From the NCBI GenBank assembly GCA_035771175.1, contig CM069600.1, positions 3,513,210-3,577,209 of the forward strand: a DNA stretch of 64,000 bases, in the 5' to 3' direction. Source of the DNA: Paratinospora sagittata. Lineage: Eukaryota; Streptophyta; Magnoliopsida; Ranunculales; Menispermaceae. The notes beneath the pieces were generated by a model that made no database searches, was not told the DNA's origin, and was given only the letters and a program-made list of their open reading frames with translations. Numbering within the stretch: the stretch's first letter is position 1; every line of letters begins with the position of its first letter. Shown here piece after piece: positions 51,881-63,407 of the stretch. A program made the position numbers and the translations under genes.

Positions 51881-52845
51881 AATGATCCTCAATTTATGAA
51901 CTAAATTCAACTCAACTAAGTCTTTTCCCAACTACATGAATATGCTACTCCTCTTTCCAAAACTAAAGTCGACATCCTCAATTTATGAACTAAAAATCTA
52001 TAATCAGTTTATATTTGCAAAGCATGGAAATATTGTCTAATACCCACAAGGTCGAACCTGTAGGTTTTGCTTGTCTTGTAGATGACTAAGGAGCATAATG
52101 AAGAAATAGAAATGTTAAAGAAAAAAAATTCTTGGAATAGGACAACTAACTTACTTATGTGGAATTATATACTAACAAATGCTAAGTAATTAGAGTTGTG
52201 TTATGCTCTAATTATTTACTATTCTTTTTTTTACTGGAAACGTAGAGATATTATATTAGTATAAAGAAGTAAAAGCACCGAGATGAGATATCCGCAGCGC
52301 ATTACAGAGATTCCAAAATAGAAGACCAATTCAAAAGCCACTCCCCCAAACCATAACGTCATGTTCTAATTATTGACGATGATCTATTTGACATAATAAT
52401 TTTAACTTATTATAATTGAATAATGGTTGTATTATAACTTGAGCCTTGAGGATTGTTCTTTAAAACCAATAATATAATGAAGCCGAATAACTTTGATTAA
52501 CTAATGATCCAACTAGGGAAATTTAAAAGTTGTGAACTTTTCATCAGTAATCTTAAGCATTCAAGATATTTGGCAAATACTTTTAGTCAAAAGATTATTT
52601 ATATAAAATGAAAATGTGTACAAAAATTGCACTAAATAAAACTAGACATTAAATTCCATTAGTTACCTAAAATAAATCAACATAAATAAATTAGAATTTT
52701 CTTCCTCCTCTTAGCCAAAAAAAAAAGACGCATCCACTTCTTATTGCTTAGGATGTTATTTATTTTAGTCATATATTTATTTTGAGCTTTGAAAGAAATT
52801 TAGAAGTGAAAGGGAAATGGTTTGAAAAGCTGAAAAAGGGTAGCG

Positions 52846-53042
52846 GTTGCAACTACAAGCGCACATAGGCTAGCGCTTAACCCATGTACCTACGTTTTTG
52901 TCATGATTCTCCACTCGCCATTTTTGATTACTACTTGTAGATAGACCTCCAATTTTTGTAGTGTCCAAACTCTCGCTTTCTCCCTATGCAAACTCTTGGT
53001 CTCAAAGTCAGTGATTTCATTGCCACTGGTACTCTCAACAAG
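52846..53042 (+). pseudogene. AAE14-like exon 1, copy 3, decayed
   Basis: It aligns by eye with the intact exon through GATTCTCC...CGCCAT, GTGTCCAAACTCTCGCTTTC (intact: GTGTGGAAACCCTAGCTTTC), TTGGTCTCA and ACTCTCAAC. The end matches the variant of copy 1 (GTTCTCAAC). Small indels and stops break the frame, and no GT donor follows. Confidence 0.6.
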
Positions 53043-53634
53043 TCCCTCCCTAACCTTTTGCCTCCTTAGCTTATTTCACCGTTTCAATTTTGCTGCCTGC
53101 ATCTCTTCTACTCTAACTCCAAACCAAACCTAACACTTTTTGATGTAGAAAGTGGAAAGAACAAGAAAATGAAGAAAAGGGAGAAGAAGAGAAAACATAA
53201 ATCTTAATTCAATTTATATTCAATCATAACCAATTCTTATCATACAAATTAATATTTAAAAGCACCCACGTTTAGGGATGACAAAAATACGGGTACTGAC
53301 AAAATCAGGTCTAGAAAACGCTTGATATTGAGGGCTTTATGGCTTTTTTGGACCTGACCTGACTCGGTTTTAAAATCAATCACCAAATTCATATCCAGAC
53401 CCAATTCACTTGTTAAACTGGAAAGCTGATTTTGTCTGAATTTTATAACCTAATTTTTATCATTTTCATAATTATAATTTAAAAGCTAGTTAAAGTAATA
53501 CATTTTCGCTCGTTGCAATGTAGTACTACTTAATGAACTAAAAAATAGTATTGATAAACTAAAAGTTGTGGGTCATTGTCTCTTGTTCTTTTATATATTA
53601 TAGTCCTCGATGACACCAAAAATATTGTTATGCT

Positions 53635-53960
53635 TCGATTAACTCAACTCAACTTTACAACAAAGTCTTTTCCTAACTCATGGGTTTAGGGTTTACAACT
53701 ACATGAATTCTCTTCCACCATTCTTACCTTATCAAGGGCTAAGTTATGATGGATGGTGATGGAGCTGGTTATACTACTTACTATTAATATTGTTTCTTCT
53801 AAAAAAAAATAAAAAATAAAAAAAATCTAGGGGCTAAGTTACTTAAATTCATGTCACAGTAGATTTGACAATATGTTATGTTGACTCTCATCTACCTAAC
53901 ATAATCCTCCTCCTTTATCTAAGCTTGAGACCGATTATGTGTAAAAACCTTTTATGGCTT
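53635..53960 (-). repeat. RTE-type LINE remnant in unit B
   Basis: The counterpart of the scrap at 51660-51880, slightly longer (ATCTACCTAACATAATCC, CTCCTTTATCTAAGCTTG). An A-rich tract at 53805-53825 may be a later tail or slip. Confidence 0.5.
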
Positions 53961-55171
53961 GATTAATGATCCTCAATTTATGAACTCAAAATCTATATTC
54001 ACTTTATATTTGCAAAGTACAGATTAATTCTAACACCCACAAGGTTGAATCTGTAGTGTTTTACTTGTGTTATAGATGAATAAGGAGCATAATGAAGAAA
54101 TAAAAAATGTGTGAGTAAAATTTCTTGGAATAGAACAATTAAATTATTGAATTGGAATTATATTCTAACTAATAAATGCTAAGTAATTAGAGTTACGTTC
54201 TAATTGTCGACAATGATCTATTTGACATAATAAGTTTTAACTTTATTACAATCAAATATTGATTTTATTATAACTTGAGGATTGCTCTTTGAAACTAATA
54301 GTATGAGGAAGTTGAATAACTTTCATTAATTAATGATCTAGGACAATATAAAGTTGTACACTTATCAACAGTAATCTTAAGTGTTAAAGGTATTTGACAA
54401 ATACTCTTAGTCAAAAGATTATTTTTATAAAGTGAAAATTTTGATGATAATGTTTACAAACATTGATTTGAACAAAATTAGACATTAAATGGCATTAGTC
54501 ACCCAAAATAAGTTACCATAAATGCATTAGAACTTAACTCCTAGTCTTATTGAAAAAAAAAACCTATTCATGTCCAATTTTAAACTTTAGCATAGACAGT
54601 GCAAAATTAAAACAAAAAAATGGGAGAACACAATACAATGCATTAGGCTCCTACCATTGCGGAGCTTGTGGAAGGATGATGTACGTATTGCGTAACCTTA
54701 CTCCACATTGGAGAGATTTTTTTTGAAGTTAAACTTGTGATCCCTAGGCCATAATGGGGCAAAGTAAACTATAGTGCCAAATAAAATGATGGTACACATG
54801 GAAGAAAAAAAATCAAGAGGAATGGGTGATTAACTCAAATGCGGTAGTCCAAAACCCAATGAGAGAGAATGTGCTGATTTTTTTAGGAGTTTAACAAATC
54901 TCAAAAATTGTATCAAAGTTGCCTCCGTGTTTCCATATTTGTTTGCTATGTATCGACAAGGAATTGTTAAGAAACTAGATTTGTATTGGGTTGTTTTCTT
55001 GGTTTTGTTATGGGATGCACTTTATCCTTACGATGTTATTTAGATTCCTCACCAGCTTCTATATTAGCAAGCATTCAAAGCTGCAAAAAAGTATAGAGAA
55101 GAGATTTGTTTTAAGCTTTGAGAGAAACTTGGAAGTGAAAGGGGAATGATTTGAAGGCTGAGCAGGAGTAG

Positions 55172-55362
55172 TAGCTGCAACTACAAGCGCACTTAGGTTT
55201 GTGCTTAAGACATGTACCTAAATTTTGTAAGGATTCTCAACTCATCATTTTCGATTACTACATGAAGAGCCTCCGGTTTGTCTAGTTTCCAAACTGTTGA
55301 TTTCTTCCATGCGAACTTGGTCTCATAGCTGGTGATTTCATAGACACTGTTGTTCTCAACAA
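55172..55362 (+). pseudogene. AAE14-like exon 1, copy 4, decayed
   Basis: Most similar to copy 3: GTTTCCAAACTGTTGATTTC replaces the GTGTGGAAACCC block, and GTTCTCAACAAGTCCCTCC ends it. It has no open frame or splice donor. About 180 bases of shared downstream sequence follow before the Gypsy element starts. Confidence 0.55.
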
Positions 55363-55914
55363 GTCCCTCCTTGATCTTTTACCTCCTTTACTTGTTATTT
55401 CACTTGTTTAAATTTTGTTGCCCTCTTCTATACTCTAACCCCAACAAACCTAACACTTTTTGATGTCAAACGTGGAAAGAACAAGAAAATGAAGAGAAGG
55501 GAGAAGAAGAGAAAACATAAATTTATATGTTAAGTAGGGAGTAGAAGCAGTATTGCTGTGTTATGTACATAACCCAAGTTCAATTAATCTCCTTAATTTT
55601 CTCTTTCGTTATTAATCCTACTTTTGTTCTTATATATAATGAGACTTTGATAGGTATCCGGTTACCAAACAATGAAAGAAAAAAAAAAAAATTCTCTCTT
55701 TATTACACTTGTCGATTTCGTTACAATAGTAGCTGCTCGAGAGGCTACTACTCTCCTCAATTTCTCTACAATATTCTACTTCCCTCAATAAACCCCTCAG
55801 ACCCCTCTTTATGCTATTCACGCTCACTTACAAAAACAATCAACTACTAAGTGGCCTTGACTTGGTTTTGCCTCCCCTCCCCTCCCCAAACACTCACACA
55901 CTAAAGAAATAAGA

Positions 55915-57281
55915 CACCTTGTCCTCAAGCTAGAAATAAGAAAAATGCTGTTGATTGGAAGCAACAGACTCCCAAGAAGCCTCAAATGCCGGTAAATCCT
56001 TCCATTGAATGAGGACTTCCAAGACAAAAGGTTGCATGTGTGGAGATTGATGAACACCCAAGACCTTCTCTGGTTCGACTAACCACTGCAATTGAACGTC
56101 GAGTGTGGGAGGAAGTGGTTGGCCTAAGGTGGCTGATCCCAAAGCCTTCTTAAGCTATGATACATGAAACATTGGATGAATTGCAGTCGATGGGGGAAGA
56201 TCGAGCTTATAAGCCACAGAACCAATGCATTGCACCACTTTATGATAGCCCAAATAATGTGGAGCCAGTTTCTCATTTCGTCTCATAGGTAAAGAATGAA
56301 GACAGTTAGGCTGAAGTTTCAAGTATATCATATCGCCCAGCTCAAATTGAATCTCACAGCGATGTACATCCGATGTCAGCTTCATCTTGGATTGAGCACG
56401 ATTAAGGTGATCCTTGAGATCATCCAAAATGCTATCACGCTCTTGCAGTAGTTGATCTACTGTTGAAACTAAGGAAGAATTCGAACCATAGCGCAGAAAA
56501 GGTGGAGGATTGCACCCATAGATAGACCTAATAGGTGTAGTGTGAATTAAAGAATTAAATGAAGTGTTATACCAATACTCTGCCCAAGGCAGCCGAACAA
56601 CCCAATATCGAGGTTTGTCATATGTAAAACACTGAAGATATGTTTCCAAACACCTATTAACTACTTCTGTTTGGCCATCCATTTGAGGGTGGTCCGTTGC
56701 TGACGAAGAGAAGTACCTTACAATCGAAAAAGTTATGTCTAAAACCGATTGAGAAAGACTTTGTCATGGTCTGAAATGATAGAACAGGGAACACCATGTT
56801 GGTGGACCACCTTACAAACAAAAATAGCAGCTACTCCGTGGGCAGTAAAAGGGTGACGCAGCGAGGAAAAATTAGCATACTTGCTCAACCGAACCACAAC
56901 CACCATAATTGCATCATTACTATTTGATCTAGGCAAGCCCTTGATAAAATCCATTGTAATATCTTCCCAAATTCTATTCGAAACGGGAAAGGGTTGCATT
57001 AAACCTGCAGGAGATAGAGAAAATACTTTGTTTTGTTGACACACTGAACATTCTTCCACAAATTCTTTGATATCATGCATCATACCCAGCTAAAAGAAAT
57101 CCCGATTAAGTCGCTTATACATTCGTAAAAACATGGAATGGACTCCTATAGCACTGGCATGACCTTCTTGAAGAATAGATGGAACAAGGGAAGAAGTGTT
57201 AGGAATCACCAAAGGATCTTTGTAGAGAAGAATGCCCCTGTCCAATGAATACCGAGGATGAGCATTTGGTTCAGCCAACAA
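55915..57281 (-). pseudogene. Reina-like integrase and chromodomain, decayed
   Basis: From the N-terminal side: a segment ending RMYKRLNRDFF (57090-57281); CSVCQQNK and the core through MDFIKGLPRSNS to HGVPCSIISDHDK (56739-57083); MDGQTEVVNRCLETYLQC with the catalytic Glu and the PWAEYWYNTSFN region (56155-56682); and the chromodomain-like tail (55930-56142). Stops and frameshifts occur between the blocks. The conserved SDRD is changed to SDHD. Confidence 0.82.
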
Positions 57282-57284
57282 GTC

Positions 57285-58726
57285 TTATTGAATCTGAGAT
57301 AAATGGGGGTTTGCAACGGCTTGAGAAGCAACTAGGGAAGTGTCCAAACCGACCGAAATCGCCAAAGCCATACATTTCCACTGGAGGTGGAATCCAAGAC
57401 AAGGCATCCGCAACTTTGTTCTCCATTTCCGAACAAACGAAATTTCATAATCATAGCCCAGTAGCTTAGGGAGCCAACGTTGATAAGCTTCGTTCACCAC
57501 CTACTGTTCCAAAAGGAATTTTCAAGCTGCCTTGATCTATGCGAACAATAAAATGCCGATCCAAGAAATAACGACGCCAATTTTTTTTTTTGAGACCGTG
57601 GTATCCTTCCTTATCGTCCGACTAATCCACGGAGGCCCACCACCCGCCGACAAGGCCGAAGACTCGGGAGACCCACAGCTAGAGGACCCACCACGTCACC
57701 TGGGAATAAATCCCAGAATGAAGGTGGTTAGAGGGATTCGAAGTCACGACCTAATGGTGCAACTCCACCTCCCCCGACCACTGAGCCATACTCGTGATGG
57801 GTATGATGATTACAAGTCGAGCCTTAGAAGATAGAATTTGATTGTAACAAGTAATCGGCCTGTGATCCTACATCAACACGACACCCAATCCAAACCAGAA
57901 AACATCCATCTCCATCGCGAAAGTTTTATCGCAATCAGGTAATGCCAATATCGACACCGTCATCATGGCCAATTTCAGTTTCTGAAATGTTTCCTTTGCC
58001 TCAAGGTTCCAGTTGAAAGCATCATTTTTTAGCCGTTGAGTTAATGGCCACGAGAGTGCACCATACCTCGCCATGAAACATTGATAGTACCCTATTAACC
58101 CAAGAAATCCCCTCAACTCCTTAAGGGACTTAGGTGTGGGCCAATTGATCATTGCGGATATCTTACTAGGATCAACAACAAATCCCTCTGTGGATACTAA
58201 GTGACCCAAGTACTCCTTTTGTGACTTAGCGAAGATTTTTGGCGTTGGCATGCAAGTGTTGTTCCACCAAAATCGACAACACACAATGGAGGTGAGTACC
58301 ATGCTCTTCAACACTCTTACTGTAAACCATAATATCATAAAAAAACAAGCACAAACTTGCGAAGGTAGGGGTGAAATATTTGATTCATTAAGGACTGAAA
58401 TAGTGAAATGTACCTGGAGCGTTGTTGAGCCCAAATGATGTCACAAGGAACTCGTGATGACCCTCGTTGTACGGAAAGGAGTCTTGGGAATGTCCTCCTT
58501 ACGGACTCGAATTTGATGATACCCAAATTTAAGATCCAATTTGGAAAAAATTGTCACACCATGGAGTTCATCGAGTAGCTCGTTAATCATTGGAATAGGA
58601 AAACGATCCAGAACAGTGACCTTATTCAAAGCTTGATAAACGATGCAAAATTGCCAACTCCCCTTTTTCTTCTTAACCAATAAGACTGGATTGAGAAGGG
58701 GCTAGAACATGGTTGGATAATCCTGG
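57285..58726 (-). pseudogene. Reina-like reverse transcriptase and RNase H, decayed
   Basis: RT motifs: [15 protein letters not shown] (~58690), [16 protein letters not shown] and [14 protein letters not shown] (~58560). The catalytic FDDI site reads as YDIM across a frameshift near 58335, so the RT is dead. The RT/RNase H connection has LGHLVSTEGF, LRGFLGLIGYYQCF and the RNase H start FAMEMD (58434-57868). After the SINE, RNase H resumes with RHFIVRI and VVNEAYQRWLPKLLGYDYEI (57500). Confidence 0.82.
57579..57793 (-). mobile_element. tRNA-derived SINE (Au-like) inside the Reina-like pol
   Basis: Read on the minus strand, it starts with GAGTATGGCTCAGTGGTCGG, a good pol III A box. It then has TTGCACCATTAGGTC, a B-box-like GACTTCGAATCCC, a GC-rich body and a 3' end GGATACCACGGTCTC, followed by an A-run (T-run 57580-57589 on the plus strand). 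The layout recalls the plant Au SINE. It splits the RNase H frame of the host element. No clear target duplication could be read. Confidence 0.75.
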
Positions 58727-59249
58727 TGTAATACCCCCGGAATTAGACTAAAATATATATATAAACTCAAAATACAACATATGGATAAATAAAATTCTAT
58801 ATATGCTAATAATATGATATATATGTGTCACAAGATGAGAATATTAGTTTGGAGCCCATGTACAATATTGTTGGACTTGTAAATCATAAAATCCATAATC
58901 AAGCCCAAAAACAAATCTATGGCATGGCCCAAAACCAAGTCCAAGCCCACTATTTGGAAGTTTCTAGGTAAATTATTAGTGTTGCAAGTTGGCAACTTGC
59001 ATTACATGTGTATGACCAAGATTTTTTGGTAAATTTTTAATTGAGTGGTGTGGATTGGATGGAACTAGTATAAAAGGGGGTGCCTTCCCGTCATTTCTTC
59101 CATCCCATTCTTCATATCTTCTCTCCTCTCTTGGAGACTCTCTCTTGAAAATCTTAGTATGCTCTGTGTTTGCGGTTTTTACTGATCTTCCACATTAGAA
59201 AATATTTTTTAAAGAGAGAGCCTCCAGTGGGAAAGATAGATATTCCGTG

Positions 59250-59610
59250 CAGTGTTGCCAAGGCGGCGCCTAGGCCCCTTGGGGTAGTGGCACCGCCTAG
59301 ACCACCGTCTAGGCGGTTTGGAGAGGTCTAAGCAAATATATATATTTTTTTGTTAAAACCTGAGAAATCCTCTCCCTTCTTCCACTTCGACTTCTGAATT
59401 AAATTAATAATTACATATAATTTAATATATAAACTAAATTAATAATTACATATATATATATATATATATATAGAGTGAGGGATCAATGAATAAATAAATA
59501 AAATTTTCAAGGACCTCTAAATAAATATTTTATATTCTGCCTAGGCCCCGCCCCGCCTCGCCTAATTAAGGTTTACCGCCTACCACTGCCTTTTCGCCTT
59601 GATAACACTG
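59250..59610. mobile_element. 361-bp hAT-type MITE in the Gypsy LTR
   Basis: A perfect 8-bp duplication, ATTCCGTG, lies at 59242-59249 and 59611-59618. The ends are inverted repeats: CAGTGTTGCCAAGGCG and, from the right, CAGTGTTATCAAGGCG. CA(G) termini with 8-bp duplications indicate hAT. The flanks are GC-rich with CTAGGC words; the centre is AT-rich with an (AT)n tract at 59452-59471. No coding sequence. Confidence 0.9.
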
Positions 59611-61130
59611 ATTCCGTGGATTATGTCAATTTATAACGAGTTCATAATCGAAATCATAAGATAAACAATACAATCATCATCAATCATATAAATGCATGAA
59701 TGGGCAGACACGTAAAACGCCGTCACGAGGAAGTTTATGGCCTGATACTATCTTGGGTTCACGTACAATGTCCCTCTCCTGGTGTTCAACCGAATTCTCA
59801 TTGTAAGTCCCTTGTCAGAGAATATATGTAACCTGGTCTGTACATGTCCTTCCAGTAGACATATACCGCATGAGGTTAACTAAGTCAAGGCATTCCGTGC
59901 CAATAATTAATTGGGGCCAACACTTCTCACGTCCCTAGGTAGTTACGTGACTACCGGTATGTTATGCATGTGCATGTAGACATGTACGTATATCAGGGTA
60001 GTCTCTATCCTTGATCATCGTATTCCTTCATCACGCCTACTGCACATGTGCGACAACTCTTGTGTCCAATGGACAAGCATGTGGACTATATCTTTTAGGC
60101 TAGCTTTTGATAGAATTAACCAGACCAGTCCCCAGGCTGAGAGGTGGGTCACAATGGACACGCTTAAACACCAAGTCTTTTAGAGTAGTACCGTTGCCTT
60201 CCGTTCACAATTCAATGGTACTAGGGACAAGACTAAGTCTGACTAATAGAATCCATTGCCAATCCAGCAGTATGGCGATACACAGTCCGAATGTCAAGGT
60301 ACAATATGACGTAATCTTAACATTGATAATATAATTGAAATAATGTATGTATGTCAAATAACATGATATATGTATGAATTGAGATTATGCATGCATATCA
60401 AATAACATGATACATGTATGAAAACTTTATAAAAAGAATCAATACACGCAAATCAATACACGCAAACCTAAATTTCACTTCCCACATTCAATTTCGCTTC
60501 CAACATTCAATTTCGCAAGATCGACGTTCTACTAGAGCTTCCGCTATGGACCAAATATGAGAGTCTTCAAGAGAGTCTCAAGAGAAGAGAGAGAATTTCT
60601 AGAGGTAGAAAGAGAAAATACTTCAAGAGAGGGGAGAGATGAGAGGAGAGTACTCTAGAAAATATTTTCTGATGTGGAAGATCAGTAAAAACTGCAACCA
60701 CAGAGCATACTAAGATTTTCAAGAGAGAGTCTCCAAGAGAAGGGAGGAGATATGAAGAATGGGATGGAGGAAATGAGGGGGAGGCACCCCCTTTTATACT
60801 AGTTCCATCCAATCCACACCACTTAATTAAAAATTCACCAAAAAATCTTGGCCGTACACATGTAATTCAAGTTGCCAACTTGCAACACTAATAATTTACC
60901 TAGAAGCTTTCAAATGGTGGACTTGGACTTAGTTTTGGATCATGTCATGGGCTTGGACTTGGTTTTGGGTCATGCCATGGATTTGTTTTTGGGCTTGATT
61001 GTGGATCTTATGGTTTACAAGTCCAACAATATTGTACATGAGCTCCAAACTAATGTTCTCATCTTGTGACACATATATATCATATTATTAGCATATATAG
61101 AATTTTATTTATCCATATGTTGTATTTTAA

Positions 61131-61132
<2 letters not shown>

Positions 61133-61194
<62 letters not shown>
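61133..61194. repeat. (AT)n microsatellite
   Basis: About 60 bp of TA repeats inside the right arm of the LTR. The left arm has only a short TATATATATA at the matching place, so expansion followed the inverted duplication. Confidence 0.95.
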
Positions 61195-61197
<3 letters not shown>

Positions 61198-62032
61198 AGT
61201 CTAATTCCGGGGGTATTACACTCTACCCCCCTTAAAAGAATTTTGCCCTCGAAATTTAATTTATGTTATCCTGATTACTATCTCTATGAGAACCATAATC
61301 CTCAATTATAGGTTCAAATGTGAATGATACGGGCCTGAACCCTGCTTTGCTTAGTTGAATTTTCCGCATTGCCAAATAATGAAGGATATACAGAACTTGA
61401 CTCACTATCAGAGGATTCTGATATTTGCATGGTAGAGGGGGATTGCCCGTTTTGATGGAGGTCTGCCTTAATCAACGAGAGTGGTGGTCGAACGCTTTTC
61501 TGAGCTGTTTTCCTCACACAAGCTCTTCACAGTGTAAATAGTTCATGTATTTTGTGACAGTATTCACCGTTTACTGTTTACTGTTTGTGGGCCTATTTGT
61601 TTGTCGTTTCTCGGGCGTGTCATCCTTTTCTTGTTCATGTAAGTCCCAATGGGTCCCTATGTCGTGTCCTTTGTCGGTTTCTTTTCTTTGTTCGTGGGTT
61701 CCACCTGTCGAGAAGCCGATACCTTTGGTTGCCCTTTTTCCTTTGTCATTTTGTGTCTTCGTTTAATATGTTAAGGCCGACGCACCTCAGTCTTCGAGGT
61801 CGGGCCTTAACAATTCCTTCGTTCTTCATCAAGGCGATGTTCCGACGAATCTTTCCTTCGACATCCTTTTCATTTTCTCCGGCCACCATTCCCCTCTTCT
61901 CTGTCCAGAAATTCTTCCGCATCCCAACTCTGTCGAACAGTTAGTCGAAGTTTCTTGTCTATTTATTTTCTCCTTGGTGGGCGAGGAGGGTAAGAATAGT
62001 TCTGCCAAGAAGAGCTGTTATCTTGCCGAGAT

Positions 62033-63264
62033 ATGTCGCGGCTTAACATGGGCTTTGGCGATGCCGAGAAGCAGTTTGCCGAGGCTACAATGAGGGCTCA
62101 TCAAGAGAAGGTGGTAGGTCCTTCTTCATCTGTCGATCTTCCCATTATACCGACTTTGCCCGGAGGTGTCTTGCCAAAATCTCAGGGTACTGCTGTTGAG
62201 TTTTCTGAGGGGTACCCGACTCACCTCCCTTCTCTTGCGGACTTCAGCACAGAGGCGAGGTCGAAACGGGCTAAACTTAGTGGTCTTGAGTTTTCTTTTG
62301 TTCGGTGCTCAATCAGGTGTCCGCAGGATGGTTCTGAGAAGGCGCATAAGAACACATATGCTACCAACCTTAAACAGTGCGCTACCAATGCAGTAGGGGT
62401 ATGCATCTTTATTTATTATTATTATTTTTTGTACTGCATCTCATTCCCTTGGTCCTTCTGCCTCGGTGCGTTGCTGCATAGATTGCCGTGGACGCCATGG
62501 TCTCCCTGAAACAGATTGAGTAGGCAATAGCTTGCAATGAGGCGGAATGTTCTTAGAAAGACGTTGAGATTATCGGGCTAAGGACCAAGTTGGCTGGTTA
62601 TGAGAGAGAATTGACTGTCAAGGAGGTAGAGTGACGTGCTCTTTGTGACCAACGAAAGAAAAGGATTGAATTTCTTGAAGCCGATTTGATCGTAAAAGGT
62701 GCTGAGCTTGAGGCATAGCGTGACGAGACAAAGAGGGTAGATGACGAGATTCTATTCGAATTTAAAGATTCTGTGGAGTTTGGATTACTGCAACAGGAGC
62801 GGTATATGCAAGGCACCTACGATGCTGTGTATGATGTAAGTGAGTTCTACAAGGACCGCATTGGCATCACGTTATTTCTTGCGGCTAAAAGGCATGGGGA
62901 AGCCTCACAAAAAGCTAGGGAAGAGGAGGCGGTGAAAGCTAGACAACAAACTGAGACGGACCGACTCATGGCTCTGGTGTCGAGGAAAGGCAAGACTCGG
63001 GTTGTGGAGGAGGCAGGATCGGCTGGAGATAGGGCCAATACCACAACTATTGAGAAAGCCAAGGCTCATGTTGCTGAGCCACCTCAAGTATCGACTACTT
63101 CTCAGAAAGCTGCAACACTAGCCCGGGAGAAAGCCAAAATATCAATAGTGCTTAAAACTCAAAAAGGTCCTTCTGTAGGAGGTACTTCGGATGCTAATCC
63201 CAGGGCTTCATCGGTTTCTCCTCCACCTGGTTTTGGCAAGCCGCTCGAAACTCGTAATCCTTGA
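62033..63264 (+). pseudogene. Antisense gene of the Gypsy element (putative gypsy-type transposon protein), decayed
   Basis: The plus strand, opposite to pol, holds an ATG frame at 62033-62398. A GT-AG intron (62399-62481) keeps frame into 62482-63264. The product would be rich in Lys, Glu and Ala with a coiled-coil character (LRTKLAGYERELTVKEVE, KKRIEFLEADLIVKGAEL). It then has FEFKDSVEFGLLQQERYMQG and a Ser/Pro-rich tail. Four in-frame stops near 62520, 62553, 62632 and 62718 each fit a single C-to-T change (three CAG-like, one CGA). The plus strand at 61585-61770 reads SPNGSLCRVLCRFLFF, which recalls the N-terminal domain of 'putative gypsy type transposon' proteins (PF04195). That link is recalled, not searched. 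Confidence 0.5.
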
Positions 63265-63407
63265 AATCGAAGGCGTTTTGTGGAACTTTGGTCGAAAGTC
63301 GGTGTTTTGTGTGCCTTATCTATGAATGACACATAGTTGATGTAGAACTAATTTCTATAGTTGAATCGTTGGCATATTAGATAATTTCATTGATAAGTGA
63401 ATAATAA

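Larger units (their letters stand above)
50831..55540 (+). repeat. Tandemly duplicated AAE14 exon 1-intron 1 units
   Basis: Unit A starts at 50831, unit B at about 52846 and unit C at about 55172. An earlier unit lies at 38620/48180. Shared landmarks include TTGTCTCTTGTTCTTTTA (51611; also ~53579), TGCTAAGTAATTAGAGTT (52178 and 54176), TTAGTCAAAAGATTAT (~52585 and ~54409) and ACAAGAAAATGAAGA (~53161 and ~55481). Units B and C are about 2.33 kb apart. No unit contains a second coding exon. Confidence 0.78.
55559..58726 (-). mobile_element. Decayed Ty3/Gypsy chromovirus (Reina-like)
   Basis: Minus-strand pol order is RT, RNase H, integrase, chromodomain, so it is Gypsy. A probable short LTR lies at about 55559-55850. 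Its plus-strand left edge is TGTTATGTACATAACC; the right edge is uncertain. A GC-rich purine tract sits at about 55875-55885. A C-terminal chromodomain-like block, EVLIQWKDLPAFEASWE, and a following LEDKVS phrase suggest the Reina lineage. A SINE interrupts RNase H, and at 58727 the RT is cut by the LTR of another element. Confidence 0.82.
58727..61220 (-). mobile_element. 3' LTR of a Tekay-like Gypsy element, with long inverted ends
   Basis: On the minus strand the LTR begins TGTAATACCCCCGG at 61220, right after a polypurine tract (AAGGGGGGTAGAG, 61221-61233). This identifies it as the 3' LTR of an element whose pol lies to the right. Its other edge at 58727 is TGTAATACCCCCGG on the plus strand, so the LTR ends in an inverted copy of its own start. 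Similarity between the arms runs for about 490 bases (58727-59216 versus 60670-61220). Both arms hold a TATA box (TATAAAAGGGGG near 59070 and its complement near 60787). Total length is 2,494 bp including a 369-bp MITE insertion. Confidence 0.75.

Noticed and set aside
58727..61220. A large TIR DNA transposon with ~490-bp ends
   Set aside because: The flanks CCTGG and CTCTA are not a duplication, a polypurine tract abuts the right edge, and the ends are the TG...CA of an LTR. An LTR fits better.
61066..61311. 81-residue frame made of Tyr-Ile repeats
   Set aside because: It is the translation of an (AT)n microsatellite.
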